Assembly (NCBI GenBank): GCA_021234155.1
Contig: JAJEKV010000015.1
Span: 2,268,852 to 2,332,851 of the forward strand
DNA from: Isoetes taiwanensis
Lineage: Eukaryota; Streptophyta; Lycopodiopsida; Isoetales; Isoetaceae
Direction: 5' to 3'
DNA length: 64,000 bases
The translations under genes and the position numbers were made by a program. How positions within the stretch are numbered: position 1 is the stretch's first letter; every line of letters starts with the position of its first letter. Shown here piece by piece: positions 21,117 through 32,980 of the stretch. Under the pieces are notes generated by a model, which had not been told where the DNA came from, ran no database searches, and saw only the letters and a program-made list of their open reading frames with translations.

Positions 21117-21727
21117 AAAAGTGTTCCACTTGATGCGACATTGTAGTTAGGTAACATGTGGCAGAATATTTGAAGCTTTAACGTTGAATATTAGCTTTAC
21201 TTCCAATTGCTTTACGGGAACTTTGGAAACTATATGATGTCTTGATGATTATGTAAAGTTTTATTGTCTTAAAGTTGGTGAAGTTCATCTTATTATGCCC
21301 TATTTTCTAAATGTTAATAGTTATTTGGAATCCATTCAACTATTTAGGAAAAGGTTCCTTGAAATTGGGTGCCCACCCAATTTCAAACTGCACTAATGTA
21401 TACTTTTGTTGCAATTTTCTCAATTCATTGTGTGCTCTGAGCCAACATTCATGTATATATCAGCTAAATCGCCAAATCCAATATAATAGTATATGCAAAG
21501 CCATCCTTTAGTGGGTATGCGTTATAAAGAAGTCAAGTTTCAGGATATGCAGTGGTTAAGCTATGTAGCTTCTAGCATACATTCAGGAAGCATATAATTT
21601 TGTTGCATATGTTTGAAAAGTTGATCATGACCATATTGCAATATACCCTATACTTAATCAACTCCATGAGACATTATCTCAAACTGCTTTCTTCGGGGAT
21701 GCAAATGATGATATTTTTCTAGTTTGT

Positions 21728-21940
21728 TCAAAGCCAAATTATAAAAGAAGTTTCATGAACATTATATGAAGAACCTGAATCATCACCAGGATCTTCGTCA
21801 TTATGGTCATCTACATGAAGGTAGTGCTCCCACTCAGATTGCGTCTGCCTTCTTTGCAAATGGAGGACACACATAACAATTTCTGGTGTAAGAGAAACAT
21901 GCGTACAACCTTCACGTTTACGATGGTTTGTCTCCATAAT
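21728..21940 (-). pseudogene. DCAF8-like fragment, C-terminal exon
   Basis: Starts after an AG acceptor at 21942-21941 with IMETNHRKREGC and continues with LTPEIVMCVLHLQRRQ, then an acidic HVDDHNDEDPGDDSG stretch. This matches the C-terminal end of plant DCAF8-type WD40 proteins and continues in phase from the exon at 22115-22781. Confidence 0.7.
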
Positions 21941-22114
21941 CTAAAATCCAGCAAGTTAGAAAAGCCAGTCAAGCAATCTTCTTAAGTGCAAGTGCAGGAA
22001 TTATAAGAAATGCATGCAGAAGCCATCAGCAAGACATTTCATGCAAAAAAAAGCAGTTCCATAAAGAATGAATCTCATTATGATAAAGACTAATAAAGAT
22101 TAGAAAACTGAGAC

Positions 22115-22781
22115 CTTCTCTGCATCAGCTGGAAGAGACTGCAATTCAGGAGCTATTGGTGTCCATATTCTCACAGTTTTGTCATATCCACTTGTTGCAA
22201 GAATAGTGGCATGGGGATGCAGCTCCAAACAATTGACAACTGAACTATCTCCCTTCATGAGAGCTAGATGCTTTCCTCCAGATTTCTTCCATATAAATAA
22301 GTTTCCACAATCAGACCCACTAACCACATATTCCGAGCTTGGACCAAAAAAGTTAACACCCTTTACTGTTTGGACATTGCGATGTCCCTGGTAAACCTGT
22401 GGGTCTGAATCACTGAGACAAACCTTTTCTTTGGACATTGGACATGGCCCAAGTCCCATGTTCTTCTGATATAAATAAATATTCTCATTGTTATATGATA
22501 CTAGAAGCTCCTGTTGTTGAGAAAAGACCAGGGAAGTGAAGGTGAGCTGGCACAAAATAATCTACAGGCTGATCTTTGCCAGTCGATGCATCTGCATCTA
22601 TTTTTCTTAAATCATAGACTCGCGCACATTCATCAGAACCACCAACAGCAAAATAATTTGGATTTCTTCGATTTATATCTATGGCATTCAAATGAACAAT
22701 TGGCAAATGCATTGGTCTGTTCTCTTCTTCATAACTGTGGCATGTAAGAAGTTTGCTGTGTTTTGCTTCACAAAGGTCAAA
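22115..22781 (-). pseudogene. DCAF8-like WD40 fragment (DDB1-CUL4 associated factor)
   Basis: Bounded by GGCAG|TTTGACC and GAGAAG|GTCTCAG. It encodes WD40 repeats: INRRNPNYFAVGGSDECARVYDLR, shortened here, then ELLVSYNNENIYLYQKNMG, VQTVKGVNFFGPSSEYVVSG, SDCGNLFIWKKSGG and VVNCLELHPHATILATSGYD. This is the DCAF8 pattern; such proteins are substrate receptors of CUL4-DDB1 ubiquitin ligases. A one-base frameshift near 22535-22545 breaks the frame, so it is a fragment and not a working gene. It sits inside the PPR insertion. Confidence 0.85.
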
Positions 22782-22993
22782 CTGCCACAGAAGACAACAC
22801 AAAATCAAGGACATGATTTTAGAAACCAACAAATAGATCTGACACATTAGACATAACCTTGCAACATAACCTTGCCATTTTTATCATTTTCAGGCAGCAA
22901 CATAACCTTGCCAGATGGGCATGTGGGTAAATGATGTCAAGTTAAATTTAGATAGTCGTTACAATTAGCTTTCACTGTGTAAGACCTGTATAC

Positions 22994-23213
22994 CTGTAAT
23001 TTGAATTTTATCACCAGGTTTAGAGTCACTAAGAAAGTTACTACCGACATCTTTTTTGGCTGGTTCCTCTTTGCCTGTATCTGTATCCCAATAAACAGCC
23101 CTTCTTACACATAAACTAGCTGTCCTCCCATCAAAATCATCACCATATCTAATTGAAGCAATAGAGTATAATCGAACTGCATTTGGAGTACCAGGCTTCT
23201 TAGGATTTTCACC
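22994..23213 (-). pseudogene. Ferredoxin-NADP+ reductase (root type) fragment, exon b
   Basis: Begins after GAAG| with [20 protein letters not shown] and [20 protein letters not shown], and ends [10 protein letters not shown] at ACAG|GTATAC. RLYSIAS is the FAD-binding motif of plant FNR, and GENPKKPG is typical of the root isoform. FNR moves electrons between ferredoxin and NADP(H) in plastids. It joins the exon at 23296-23570 in phase 0. C-terminal NADP-binding exons are missing. Confidence 0.9.
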
Positions 23214-23295
23214 CTTCACCAAAAAACCAGATAAATTGAATTCAGCATAGACCTAGTAGAAAAAGGCATATGGAAAAAAAAGATGATGAACGTAC

Positions 23296-23570
23296 CGGAG
23301 GTATGACACCATAACGCTGTCCTTCCCAATAGGGGACGTTGCCTTCATGATCAATGATAATGTGACAAGTTTCACCAGGGGCTTATGGACCAACAATCCT
23401 TTCCACAGATTTAATGATGGCAGTATAAGGAGTCTTCGGTTTAAACAAGTTCATGGGGGCTCCTGAGCTGTTTCAAGATCTGGAGGTATAGCAACTCTAG
23501 CTCTTATCATGAGCCATGCTTTCGCATGCAAAGGTCTTGGCATTTCAGCAAAAGATAAAGATAAAGATTT
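23296..23570 (-). pseudogene. Ferredoxin-NADP+ reductase (root type) fragment, exon a
   Basis: Follows TGCAG|AAATC and ends VIPP at CCG|GTACGT. It contains AMPRPLHAKAW-like leader residues, NLFKPKTPYTAIIKSVERIV and [22 protein letters not shown], the N-terminal FAD domain of plant FNR. One base is missing near 23458 (frame break before NLFKPK) and a TAA replaces the codon before APGE. The exon is 275 nt where 276 would keep phase, consistent with a single deleted base. Confidence 0.9.
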
Positions 23571-24286
23571 CTGCACCTACACAAGTTTAAATTGTAAGTT
23601 AGTCAGATGTGCAGCAGACAATCATACTACAGATTTAGCACTTTGTTGCTAAATCATACTGCTAAATCTGCAACCACTTTACTTTCCTCAAAAAGACGCT
23701 AGGAAATTTCATTTCAAGTTACATGCTAAAGACATTTGTACCACAGAGCAGTAACGAGGTCTCATTAAAATAGCTATCAAGCGTGCAACCATAACATCAT
23801 GCCACGGATATCACTACAGAGTATGATAATAGCTACCGGATCCAAAATCAAGGTGCTGTATTCAAAGAGTCAGCATGGTATTTATGCACAGAGGCCCCAT
23901 CTAAGTTTATTATTTCTTAAACCAGCCACTAGCACTTCCCATAATGTAGACCCACTTCTTCTGCAGTTTATTTTAGTGTACGCCAAGCTCAGATATTAAT
24001 CATTATATCAACAAGTCAAATTCATGAATGTAGAGGTCAAATGTAACAAACTAGTAAATGGTCATGGCCAGCTCTTTGCAGATTCAGATCGAGAAGGTGA
24101 CTAGTTAAAATCCACGAGAAGTAAATACAAGTAAGTCTGCAGTCACGTAAACTTTACAAGATAAAGCTGCATCTACTGGACCTATTTTCAAGTCCTAAAA
24201 TTCACGATGACATTATCCTTATACTAAATGGTTGGATCTACAATAAGCCCTTGAAATTAAGCAAATCAACCAAGTTATCACCTACA

Positions 24287-24568
24287 TCAAACACAGCATA
24301 CCAAGTGTAAATGACTTAGAATTTGTAGCCCTTCCCAAACCTGAGAAGGATATATACTGCTCTTTGTTGTGCCTGGATATCTTCCAGCTTGCATTCTATT
24401 TTGCTCTTTTCTTTGCTGGAAAAATCCCGACCACTTCCGATCCCATGGAACTGGTAGCATTTTGGTCATGATCTGGTTCTTGTCTAGGAGTTTTTCTTGC
24501 TCAACAATTTTCCAACGATGCTCAACTGGCTTGCGCAAAGGAGATTCGGATATAACATTAATTTGCAT
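24287..24568 (-). other. Unrecognised exon-like frame inside the insertion
   Basis: Encodes a polar, charged segment (HRWKIVEQEKLLDKNQI, VPWDRKWSGFFQQRKEQNR) with a possible donor after SIYPSQ. The family is not recognised. It lies next to the FNR and DCAF8 fragments and may be a third captured piece. Confidence 0.35.
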
Positions 24569-24837
24569 GCTAAATAATTAGGGCAGAGCATACCGGCTAT
24601 CCTGAAGACCATTCTGTGTGAAGATCGACTGCCTTAGATGATCCAACTGGCACTACCACAGCCCTAGCTGTCATCGTTGTTACTCTGTGGCTAGATTCGA
24701 GACTGTTTCAAAGGTTGCAAATTTTTTTGGCCCCCATAATAGCTCGAGCTAGAGTAACTGGTAACTGGCAGAGCAGATAAATCACACACCTAATCAGAAC
24801 GTAGAAGACCGAGAGTTTACCTGGAACAATGGGTTTG

Positions 24838-24938
24838 GAGCAGTCACCAGAATATCCTAGGTATATTTCAGCATATACCTAGGATATGCCACAAACCCAC
24901 ACAAACAAGGGTTTGCCCCCCTAGGGGCAACCCAAAAA
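24838..24938 (+). repeat. Dispersed hairpin-ended repeat, copy 2 (right end of the insertion)
   Basis: Contains CATATACCTAGGATATG-type inner palindromes and ends GGGTTTGCCCCCCTAGGGGCAACCC (split for length at the CTAG centre) followed by AAAAA. PPR coding sequence resumes immediately after. Confidence 0.75.
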
Positions 24939-25245
24939 TTGATGATGCTAATGATCTTCTTCTCCGATGATTGATAAAGGATGCCAACCAAATGTTGTCC
25001 CTTATAGCATCCTCATCGATGGTCTTCACAAGGCAAACCAGGGAGAAAAGACTGATAAAATTCTCAATGAGATGGCTAAAATGGAATTTGTACCAAATAT
25101 TGTTACCTATACCTGTCTGATAACCATTCTAAAAGGAGAAGCAAACCTTGAGGTTGCAACTATCATAGTCCAGGTCTACAGAATTGTGCCTTGCATTTAT
25201 ACTTGTAATAGTAGCGAAACTTATCTCTCTACATCAATGGTGTAA
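24939..25245 (+). pseudogene. P-class PPR gene, 3' part after the insertion
   Basis: Begins with IDDANDLLLR in the frame expected from the 5' part, then after a one-base shift reads MIDKGCQPNVVPYSILIDGL and NEMAKMEFVPNIVTYTCLI, both PPR repeats. Ends in unrelated residues and a TAA. Lacks the remaining repeats, so the gene was probably already truncated. Confidence 0.8.
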
Positions 25246-28200
25246 TTGAAATATAATTTTACCTACGCAGGCACTCAATATCATTCTCCTTACTGTAACC
25301 AAGCAGATCTAAGAGCGCGTTTGAAACAAGATTGTCAAATCCTAAAGGAAGGGATCTATTTGTTGGTATTTATTCATCATGGTGTCATTCACTTGTGGCA
25401 ACCATAAGCTTATCTTTCTTAGCTCAGGTGAAAGTTGGATCAGTGAATTTGTGGTGGTGAAATCCAAAAGATTCTGATGGAGTTTGTCACTAGGCTCTAC
25501 ACATAAGGAATCAGTAGACAAAACGTCATATATCTCTCAAACAATTTCCTAGTATATGAACAACAATTTAGGATATGGAGGCTGGTAGGATGAGGTTGAG
25601 GTGTCCTCAACATAAAAATGAGCTTGTTTGCTCCTAGGGTAGTTGAAGAATTTAATATGGGTCTGCTAGAACATTTTAGGTTTCTCATAACATGTAAGTA
25701 CATACCTTTTGACAATTGATAGATGTATAGCACACAACTAAGGTGATTCAGTCTTTGGCAGTTGGATATAGATGTGGAGTTCTTAGTCCAGATAGACAAA
25801 CTAGTTCGTCTGTTGGAAACACCTATCTTCACGTACTTGCGCTTTATCGACTTCTAATGCTGCTTCAATAGGTAGGGATGAGGCTTAGAGATGAGTTTAA
25901 ATTTTGAAGCTTTCAGGAGCTATAATTGTTTCGCCTTCTATGAGATTGCCTTAAATTTCATGAGATTCCTTACTTTCAACTCCACAGAAGATTTTACAAC
26001 TTCTTGAATTATTCTAGAAAGTTCCATGTTCTAAAATTTCCTAGAAGTTTTTAGAAACTTCCAAAACTTTTTTAGGAGTTCACAGAAGGCTCATAATCTT
26101 TCTAGAATGTCCCACAATTACTTAAAACACCTTAAAACTCTCTAAAGCATTCTAGATCTTTTGAACCACAACCACAATGCCTATCTTGATCTAGATAGCA
26201 TCCTTACGTACTGAAAAAACAAGTTTTCCTTTGCTTCTATGCATGTGCAATATATGTCTATGCCCTAGGTTCTAGAACAACCTTGAACATTTTAGAACCA
26301 TTAGGGTCCAACATACCTTTAATAAGGACAAATGAGTATATATTTAGAAATGAAAATGCGGGGAATTGACTAGGGAGTTTCTTTTGGGATGATGTGACCA
26401 AGGGTTCAAATGCACTCTAACACAAAAATTTACAACTAAAAAGCATAAGAATTCCTTGGGACTTTAAAAATTTTGTGACATATTTTTAGATGCGACCAAG
26501 ATTCACTTAGGGTTTCTAAGGCTTCGTAAATGTTTCTTTAGATTTGCATAGATTCTATTACGTTTCATGACATTCCCTTAGGTTCCATGAGATTCCTCTA
26601 CTCTAAAATCTTCTAGAGAACCCCTGGAACATTCCATAATTATTTAGAACGTGTTAGAAATTTCTAAAGCGCTCTAGAACTTTTTAGCCAAGAACACCTG
26701 TCCTTCTCTACGCTGAAACTGCACAGTTTATCCAAACTCGTTCCAAACAAGGCGATATGTAATTGAGTTTAAACGCAACAACAAGTGCCATTGTATTATT
26801 TTTTTGATGGACCGTGATGATCATTAACGCAACAGAATTTATCAAAATCCCATAAAAATTGTGGCCGCATTGAAACACTGGTTTTTTTAACCATCCACAC
26901 TACACGTTCCCTTCATAAATGATATATATTGATTAGAACTATAGCATATATCATATGAACATGCATATTGCCAGTCCCATTCACAGCCTATGCTTTGAGC
27001 ATTACAATGCCATACATCGATCACTTCGGAACGGATTACAAAGGCAACAAACGAGTAACTGCAGGAATTGCTACTGTAGACAACGTACGATACAACAGTA
27101 AACCTACACGTGCGAGGCTTAAAAAATGTCAAACAGTAGTAATATATACATCTAAAAGCAGTTACAAGTAGAAATTGGGATAAAAACTTCAGTACTTACA
27201 TTACATTAACCATTTCCTCAGAGGGCAATTGCTGAAGTTGTACTCTACTAATTCTAAGTTACTTTGCATTGTCTAGAGAAAATCATTAAAGGACTACTAT
27301 TAGCTATCTTCACAAAGCTAACACTCAAATTAGCATTTGTTACTTGTGCAAAACGTACAAGGCTTGTGTCTGAAGGGGTTAAAGGCAATTTACAATTTCA
27401 CTCAATTAGAATACCAACTAATGGACAAAAGAAAAAACTTGCATACAAAATGATTACAAAACATAGTCCGTTCAACGAGGACTAACACATATATTCACAA
27501 CGTAAATCTCTACGACCCCTGCGCCGGACTTACTTACAATAACTTGTAATCGTGTTGCAATGATGGGTTGCCCTCTAAGACCAATTGTAGTCATGTATCC
27601 TGAGAGGGCTAAGGAAGGGAATGTCCGAAGAGATGATGTATGAAGAAGACAAAGAAAGATGTTAAAACACCCATGAATAATATGGAAGCTTATGACTTTC
27701 GTTACAAAGGCTGGCCATGTACACGAAACAAAGTAGTAAAGGATGTTGCACTATTACATAAGAGAAGTTGATGTATTGCGTTACTATGTACTACTTGGTG
27801 AGTTTGAACAATGAATTTGCATTTAGAGCTTCATCCAGAAGTTTGTATACCATATTCATTTATGCCAATAATCTGGACACCATAGATTGAACATCTTCAT
27901 GTAAGCATTTTAGTGATTGGGATCAAACTGAATACTGTAATATGTGAAATTAGCTTTGACCTAAAGCCATGCATAACACCCTGGAATAGGTGTGGGAAAG
28001 AACCAGCAGAAAATCTGTGGTGAATACTAGAGCAGTCCACATAAGTAAAGGTGCAAGAAATCTGCCAAAAACCGGAGTTATTTATGCATATTAGATCCTG
28101 CAATAGAATTTGAGTAAATGTTGTATCTGTCTATGGAAGAAGAGGTTATTGTAATCACATTTTTATGAATGACTACAGTCGCTGTCACATTTTTTTCCTG

Positions 28201-28974
28201 TGAAATGAACACAATCTGAAAGAACCTCACAAATCAAACAACAAGCTTATTTGCTAAATTTATGGCAGACTAGTATCTGTAGTAAAACATCTGGCATGTT
28301 ACATTCCTTAGAAGAAGTTAATGCAGCGCTAAGAATATCAGCGGTGATGCTTTCATCGCTCCCCCGGCAACAAGGTTTCTACTTACCCGCTTCAAATCGC
28401 TTGCATGCTTCTGTAGTCCTTGGTGCCCGGGAAATCTGTGGGCAGCAAAATGTTGTCTCCGGATTTCATTTTTTTTTTTCCTTCAGTTCTTCTTGGCTTG
28501 TTTTTTCTTACAAGGCAATATTTTAGATTCAAGATCGAAAAGTTTATATGGCCAGTTATAAGTCCTAGTGTGCTGCTTCAAATCCTCCAAAACTTCCACA
28601 CGAGGCTCCCGGCTTGTTTTCTGCTGGTCGGGGTTGCTCTTTTTCTGAATGGACAACCTTTCTTCAGTAAACAACCCTTTGAGAATACTTTATAGAAGTC
28701 TTGGATGTTATGCACTTCAACCTATTAGAAATATACTAGTTAAGACATGAAGGACGCTTGTTGCTTATGGGTTTAACACAATCAAGCAATATCAAAGCTC
28801 AGAACTGCAATGGAGAATGCATTACCAACTTACTTCTCTGTCCACAAAGAATTGAATTTTCCTGTTTTACTCATGAATTTTCAGGAAAGTAAGTTTAATA
28901 AAACTAATTATGTCAAATGCAATATGAGCTTTGCAAATCTATAAATGAAAAAATATTTTTGCTTTGCACATTGT
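25246..28974. other. Long intergenic region without a recognised gene
   Basis: Contains a repetitive tract (about 25950-26180 and 26560-26700) rich in TTCTAGAA and GAAnnTTC. Short frames at 26887-28526 show no domains. A run of about 10 T lies near 28468. Confidence 0.5.
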
Positions 28975-28993
28975 ATGAATGGGAGAAACTTAC

Positions 28994-29640
28994 TTTGGTC
29001 AATCCACGCAGCTTGGATCGACCATCCGATCTTCTAATATGTACACTTCCCGGCACTTTAGGATCAAAAGGTCATAGCACCGATCCATATATACTTCATA
29101 GCATGACACCTCAATTATGCATTTCGAGGTCCTTGCTAACGAAAGTATGGTTGTCAGTGCTAGCGGCATGAGGCCTGCATGTCAATCCTTTCCCTAATTG
29201 ACAAATTCATATGAGGTTCGGAAGACTTCAAGAGATGTAACGAAATTCAAAACAATGCATATTCTAAAAAATGTACCTGCATAGTATATGTTTTTCCACT
29301 GCCAGTAGCTTCATAGGCAAAAAATGTTGCATTGCAGCCCTGGAACAACAGGGGCAAAATTGGGTGCACCTCCATCAGAAAAATCCGGCCAACGTCATCT
29401 TCTTCGCCATAACAAAAATCCAGGTTATATGTTTCATTTCTACTGCATCATCCAATCAAATAAATTAGAATGGAATGAAGATCTTAAAGGTACAAAAGAT
29501 AAATAGCAAGAAGCAAAGGAAGATGCAGCACTGACCCAAGTTTTGAGTCTATAATATGAAGAGTATCGTCAGTAATTCCGTCCCTTTGCTAATGGTGCTT
29601 CCCCTACTTCCCCTTCTGCTTCCGCTGCCATGGATCAACC
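28994..29640 (-). pseudogene. Kinesin-10-like motor domain fragments
   Basis: Two exon pieces are clear. The exon 29277-29339 (CCAG|GGC to CAG|GTACAT, 21 codons) reads GCNATFFAYEATGSGKTYTM, the kinesin P-loop. The exon from about 29120 to 28994 reads IEVSCYEVYMDRCYDLL, the motor segment after it, ending at GTAAGT with an in-frame TGA. The wording is closest to plant kinesin-10 (PAKRP2/KIN10). An ATG near 29633 could be the old start. Kinesin motors walk on microtubules, here in cell division. Only fragments remain. Confidence 0.75.
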
Positions 29641-29654
29641 GAAACTAAAGAAAG

Positions 29655-29755
29655 GAGCTCATTCATGCCACTGCCATAGGCCCAAACAATCTACCATCAG
29701 GCACATGCCAAATGGATCGGTCGTTGCCGTCTAACTGTCACTAGGCGTCTCAAAA
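29655..29755 (+). repeat. Copy of the PPR gene's 5' flank, direct orientation
   Basis: CATTCATGCCACTGCCATAGG and GTTGCCGTCTAACTGTCACT also occur at 35637-35745 in the same orientation, and inverted within 29785-29960. Confidence 0.75.
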
Positions 29756-29781
29756 ATCCTAATTTGAGGATAATATGCCCC

Positions 29782-31225
29782 GAAATATTCTATGTAAGCG
29801 GATGCGATCGGTTGGGCTTTTTTAGGGTTTTTGTGATGCCCAAGGATGCTTAGATTAAAGAACGATTCGGCCTGGGATGTGCTCACCGTAGGGATTGTTC
29901 GGTCTATGGCAAAAGGGCATGAATGCTTCCTTTTCTTTCGCTCCTACCGATCCACATTTTTCCCATAGAGTTATAGTCTTTGTTAAACCCTTAACATATA
30001 CAAGTTTCTTATTACGGGGATCACTCTATCATTGTTCAATATGCAAAAGCTGGCCAAATCTCCATTTTCACTTAACATTTTGAAGTTGCTTGATATACAA
30101 GGTCCGGCCTAAAGACTTCCGCTAGGTCGCCTTTTATTTTGCAAGCTTGCATCAAGTCAAAATCACGGGGGTAAAGGTGCTCTAGTCATTCTCGTGAACC
30201 AATTTTTTTAAATATTTTCTTGGCAAATTCGCTTATTAATATGTATGCTAACCGCCAGAGATTGATATATGCATATCGTATTTGATCAAATGCATGACGG
30301 GGATGTAGTTACATGGACCACGATCCTTGTAGCATGATTCGAAACAAGAATGGCTATGTTGTCGCCGAATTGTTTTTGAAATGCAAAGAAGAGGGAGTTC
30401 GCCGGATAAGTTCACCTATACTAGTGTTTTGTGTGGATGTGCTAGTTCAAAACTAGAAAGCTATGGCAAGATTATTCATGCCCGTTCATGATATCCGCCA
30501 CGCAACTGTGTCTTCCCCGCCAATGCTCTTATTCGGATGTACATCAAATGTGGAAATGTTTTTATCGCCTCGCCTAGTATTTCAAAAATATGCAAGAAAT
30601 GTTGTTGCCTGGACTACTATGATCTCGGGATATTCTCGAACAAGGAGATTTTTATGAGGCCCTTGATCTTTTCATCCACATTCAAAGAACAAGGCGTGGA
30701 GCCAAATAATGTCACATATATTACCATTTTGGGTGTATGTTCTAATGTAAGATTTGCACAATGGGGCAAGAAAATTCATATTGAACTGCTGAAACGTCAT
30801 ACACAATCATATATATCCATTGCACATGCCTTAATTGGCATGTATAGCAGTCATGGAAACATGGAAGATGCCCGCCCCGGTCTTACAGAGTGAATGCTCC
30901 AGAAATTATTTCATGCAATGTGTTGATGACAGGATATGCCAAACTTTTGGATGGCAGCAAAGCTTTTAATTGTTTCATTGGCATGAAGCAACATGGGATG
31001 AAGCCAAACAGGGTCACATATGTTAACTTGTTGAATGCATGTGGTGGGCTTAGATCGTTATGGATTGCAAAACTGTCATATGCCCATTTTATGAAATCTG
31101 GATTAGAGCTTGATATTACGATTGAAAATGCAGTGATCTCAATGTATGTTAGGTGTAATAGTATGCAGGATTCAAGTAGAGTCTTTAATACAATGTCAAT
31201 GCATGATATAATCTCGTGGAATGCA
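29782..31225 (+). pseudogene. Inverted, truncated copy of the PPR gene at 32981-35536, with its 5' flank
   Basis: On the plus strand this repeats, in reverse orientation, the 5' flank (GCGGATGCGATCGGTTGGGC) and the first third of the PPR gene. It runs from ATG 30041 through CNVLMTGYAKLLDGSKAF and VTYVNLLNACGGLRSLW to HDIISWNA, where homology stops at 31225. An extra A seven bases after the ATG shifts the frame, and further indels follow. The counterpart in the intact gene is 34331-35785. It is a pseudogene forming one arm of a roughly 1.45-kb inverted pair. Confidence 0.9.
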
Positions 31226-31892
31226 TATAACAACTTACGTGCTGTAAATTAAGGTATCAAGTTCATGCTTTCAGTGATCTGTGCTTTCAGGGTTTGTGCT
31301 TTACTGAGAGTAGTGGTCCTTGGACTTCATTAGCAAGTGATTTTTTCTCCTGTATTATAGGTTGATCAAGATAGTTAATTCTATAATCTGGAACTTCTAA
31401 TTCCATAACGCGAGTCTTATGTGGACTTTAGCCTTCGGCCAAAGGAGCAGCATAAGTATTAAATGGCTATAGCCAATACATGATCATTCAATCATTTGAA
31501 TTTTAGGAAGGGACAAAGAAGAATAATTGCCAAGCTAATCAATTTTGAAATTTTTTACACTTTCAATAGCAAAGTCTCAAAAATTGTGCAGTGTTGCTTG
31601 GTTGACACAGTAGAGAAAGTGCAGTCCTGTCAGAGGAGGGTTGATTAGAGGAAGAAAACAATCATCCCAGCATATAAGCATCAAAGAGAATTAGGTGGAA
31701 GTTTTTTTTTTTTTTTGAAGGCAAGATTTTTGTATTTTTATTATTAATAATAGTATGTAAATACATTTATTTGTGGCTCATAGTAGCCTGATGACCTAAA
31801 CATTTCAGCACAATTCACCCAAGTGTGGAGTAAAAGTAAGAACACCATTACACAATCCATGTCTAAGAGTGATTCTGATATACCTGAAAAAG

Positions 31893-32103
31893 ATACCTCT
31901 TTATGATCCACCTCCGAAAAATGCAATGGACAAGAACAAGAAGAAGATTGAGCTTCATCCCTTTCAGGTCCTTTCTTGGTGGTCGCACTATCTTGTTCTG
32001 GACTGCCTTTTTTGGATGCAGTGTCCTCTTGTGGAATTGAACCGCCAGCAGATCCCTGTGATAGGGACAATGATCCAGATTGGTTGCGCTCGATGTCCCT
32101 GGA
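31893..32103 (-). other. Exon-like frame of unknown function
   Basis: Bounded by CATTCCAG|GGACATC and TTTTCAG|GTATATC on the minus strand, it encodes a Ser/Lys/Glu-rich segment (LSLSQGSAGGSIPQEDTAS, KKGPERDEAQSSSCSC). It looks like a disordered region of a host protein; family not recognised. Confidence 0.35.
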
Positions 32104-32153
32104 ATGTAGATAACAGTTTTGGAGTTATTAATATATTGTGTCGGAATCTGTAG

Positions 32154-32716
32154 AAGTACATTATTTGTGAAATCGGAAAGGGATATGAGATATGTTGTGA
32201 ATACTGTAAAGTCGCCTGATGGAAAAGAAATGGGTTGTAGAAGTGTGTCAATTCTAAGAGAATTGCAACATGAGACGGAAGAGGAATATGATGTGGTACG
32301 TTAATATTGTTAAGATTAATGTTCTACCTTGAATAAGGATTGTAGATTTGAGTTGGATGCTTCGATGTCATTAAACATTGTGAATTTGTTCAGACAGATG
32401 TAATTGGGATTGATGATGCACAATTCTTTGCATATCTTTTTAGTGTCTGCCACGAGGCTGCTGATGTAGATGGCAATATCCTTTTTGTTTCAAATCTTGA
32501 TGGTGATTGCTTACAGTATGTTTGTTGTTGGCATATTTTCCTTACATTTGAGGTTGGCTATAATGTATGGGCTTCTGTCGGCGTAGATTGGGTAATGTGA
32601 GAATTTGCAAGTGGCCTGCACCTTTTACGTTAAGGAAAACATACGATGAAAGGATTGAAGTTATTGATGTATATATGTTTGTATGCAGAATGCAGTATCA
32701 TTCTGCATACATGTAA
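32154..32716 (+). pseudogene. Thymidine kinase remnant (three exons, P-loop exon not found)
   Basis: Exons 32154-32295, 32394-32515 and 32587-32716, with consistent phases (GTACGT, GTATGT donors). Exon 1 reads KSERDMRYVVNTVKSPDGKE; exon 2 DVIGIDDAQFFAYLF with FVSNLDGDCLQ; exon 3 WPAPFTLRKTYDERIE and DVYMFVCRMQY. These match plant type II thymidine kinase, which phosphorylates thymidine for dTTP salvage. IDDAQFF carries the lid/active-site Asp region. Missing: the N-terminal GPMFAGKT P-loop and the zinc-binding CxxC pair before FFTLRKT, so it is probably non-functional. Confidence 0.75.
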
Positions 32717-32867
32717 TTTGTGTCTTACATCGGTAGTTTTCGTCACTATGTATAAAATCCTTTTGTACATATGGTTATAAATCCTCTTTTGATGAAAACA
32801 CAAATTTTATACATTTTACAACAATGGCATAATTAAAATACACGCTCTCTAGAAGAATAGGAACTTT

Positions 32868-32938
32868 GCTGAATGTCTTCACATTGAATATACATGGCAA
32901 GAATGCAGCTCCACAGGGATAAACTTGATTTATCAATA
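32868..32938. repeat. 70-bp duplicate of an internal PPR gene segment
   Basis: GCTGAATGTCTTCACATTG through GATTTATCAAT is repeated almost exactly at 33803-33872 inside the PPR gene, in direct orientation, here placed just 3' of that gene's stop. Confidence 0.85.
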
Positions 32939-32980
32939 AAGAAGCCCTTTCCAATTTCTTGTACTTAGGAGTAAGTATTC

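Larger units (their letters stand above)
20868..24938. mobile_element. 4.1-kb insertion in the PPR gene carrying FNR and DCAF8 gene fragments
   Basis: PPR repeats are continuous on both sides (GLCKE before, IDDAND after), so the intervening DNA is an insertion. Its left end begins near ACAAGGTGCTGCGCACG, a sequence also found inverted at 49070. Its right end is a hairpin repeat ending CAACCCAAAAA, also found inside it at 21012-21116 and inverted at 44061. Between lie exons of two unrelated host genes, both on the minus strand. The A-runs at both junctions could hide a short A-rich target duplication. The class is undetermined (Helitron-like or retroposed composite). Confidence 0.7.

Noticed and set aside
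22994-23570. Functional FNR gene or organellar transfer
   Set aside because: FNR is nuclear encoded; here two exons only, with a missing base and a stop, inside an insertion, so it is a captured fragment.
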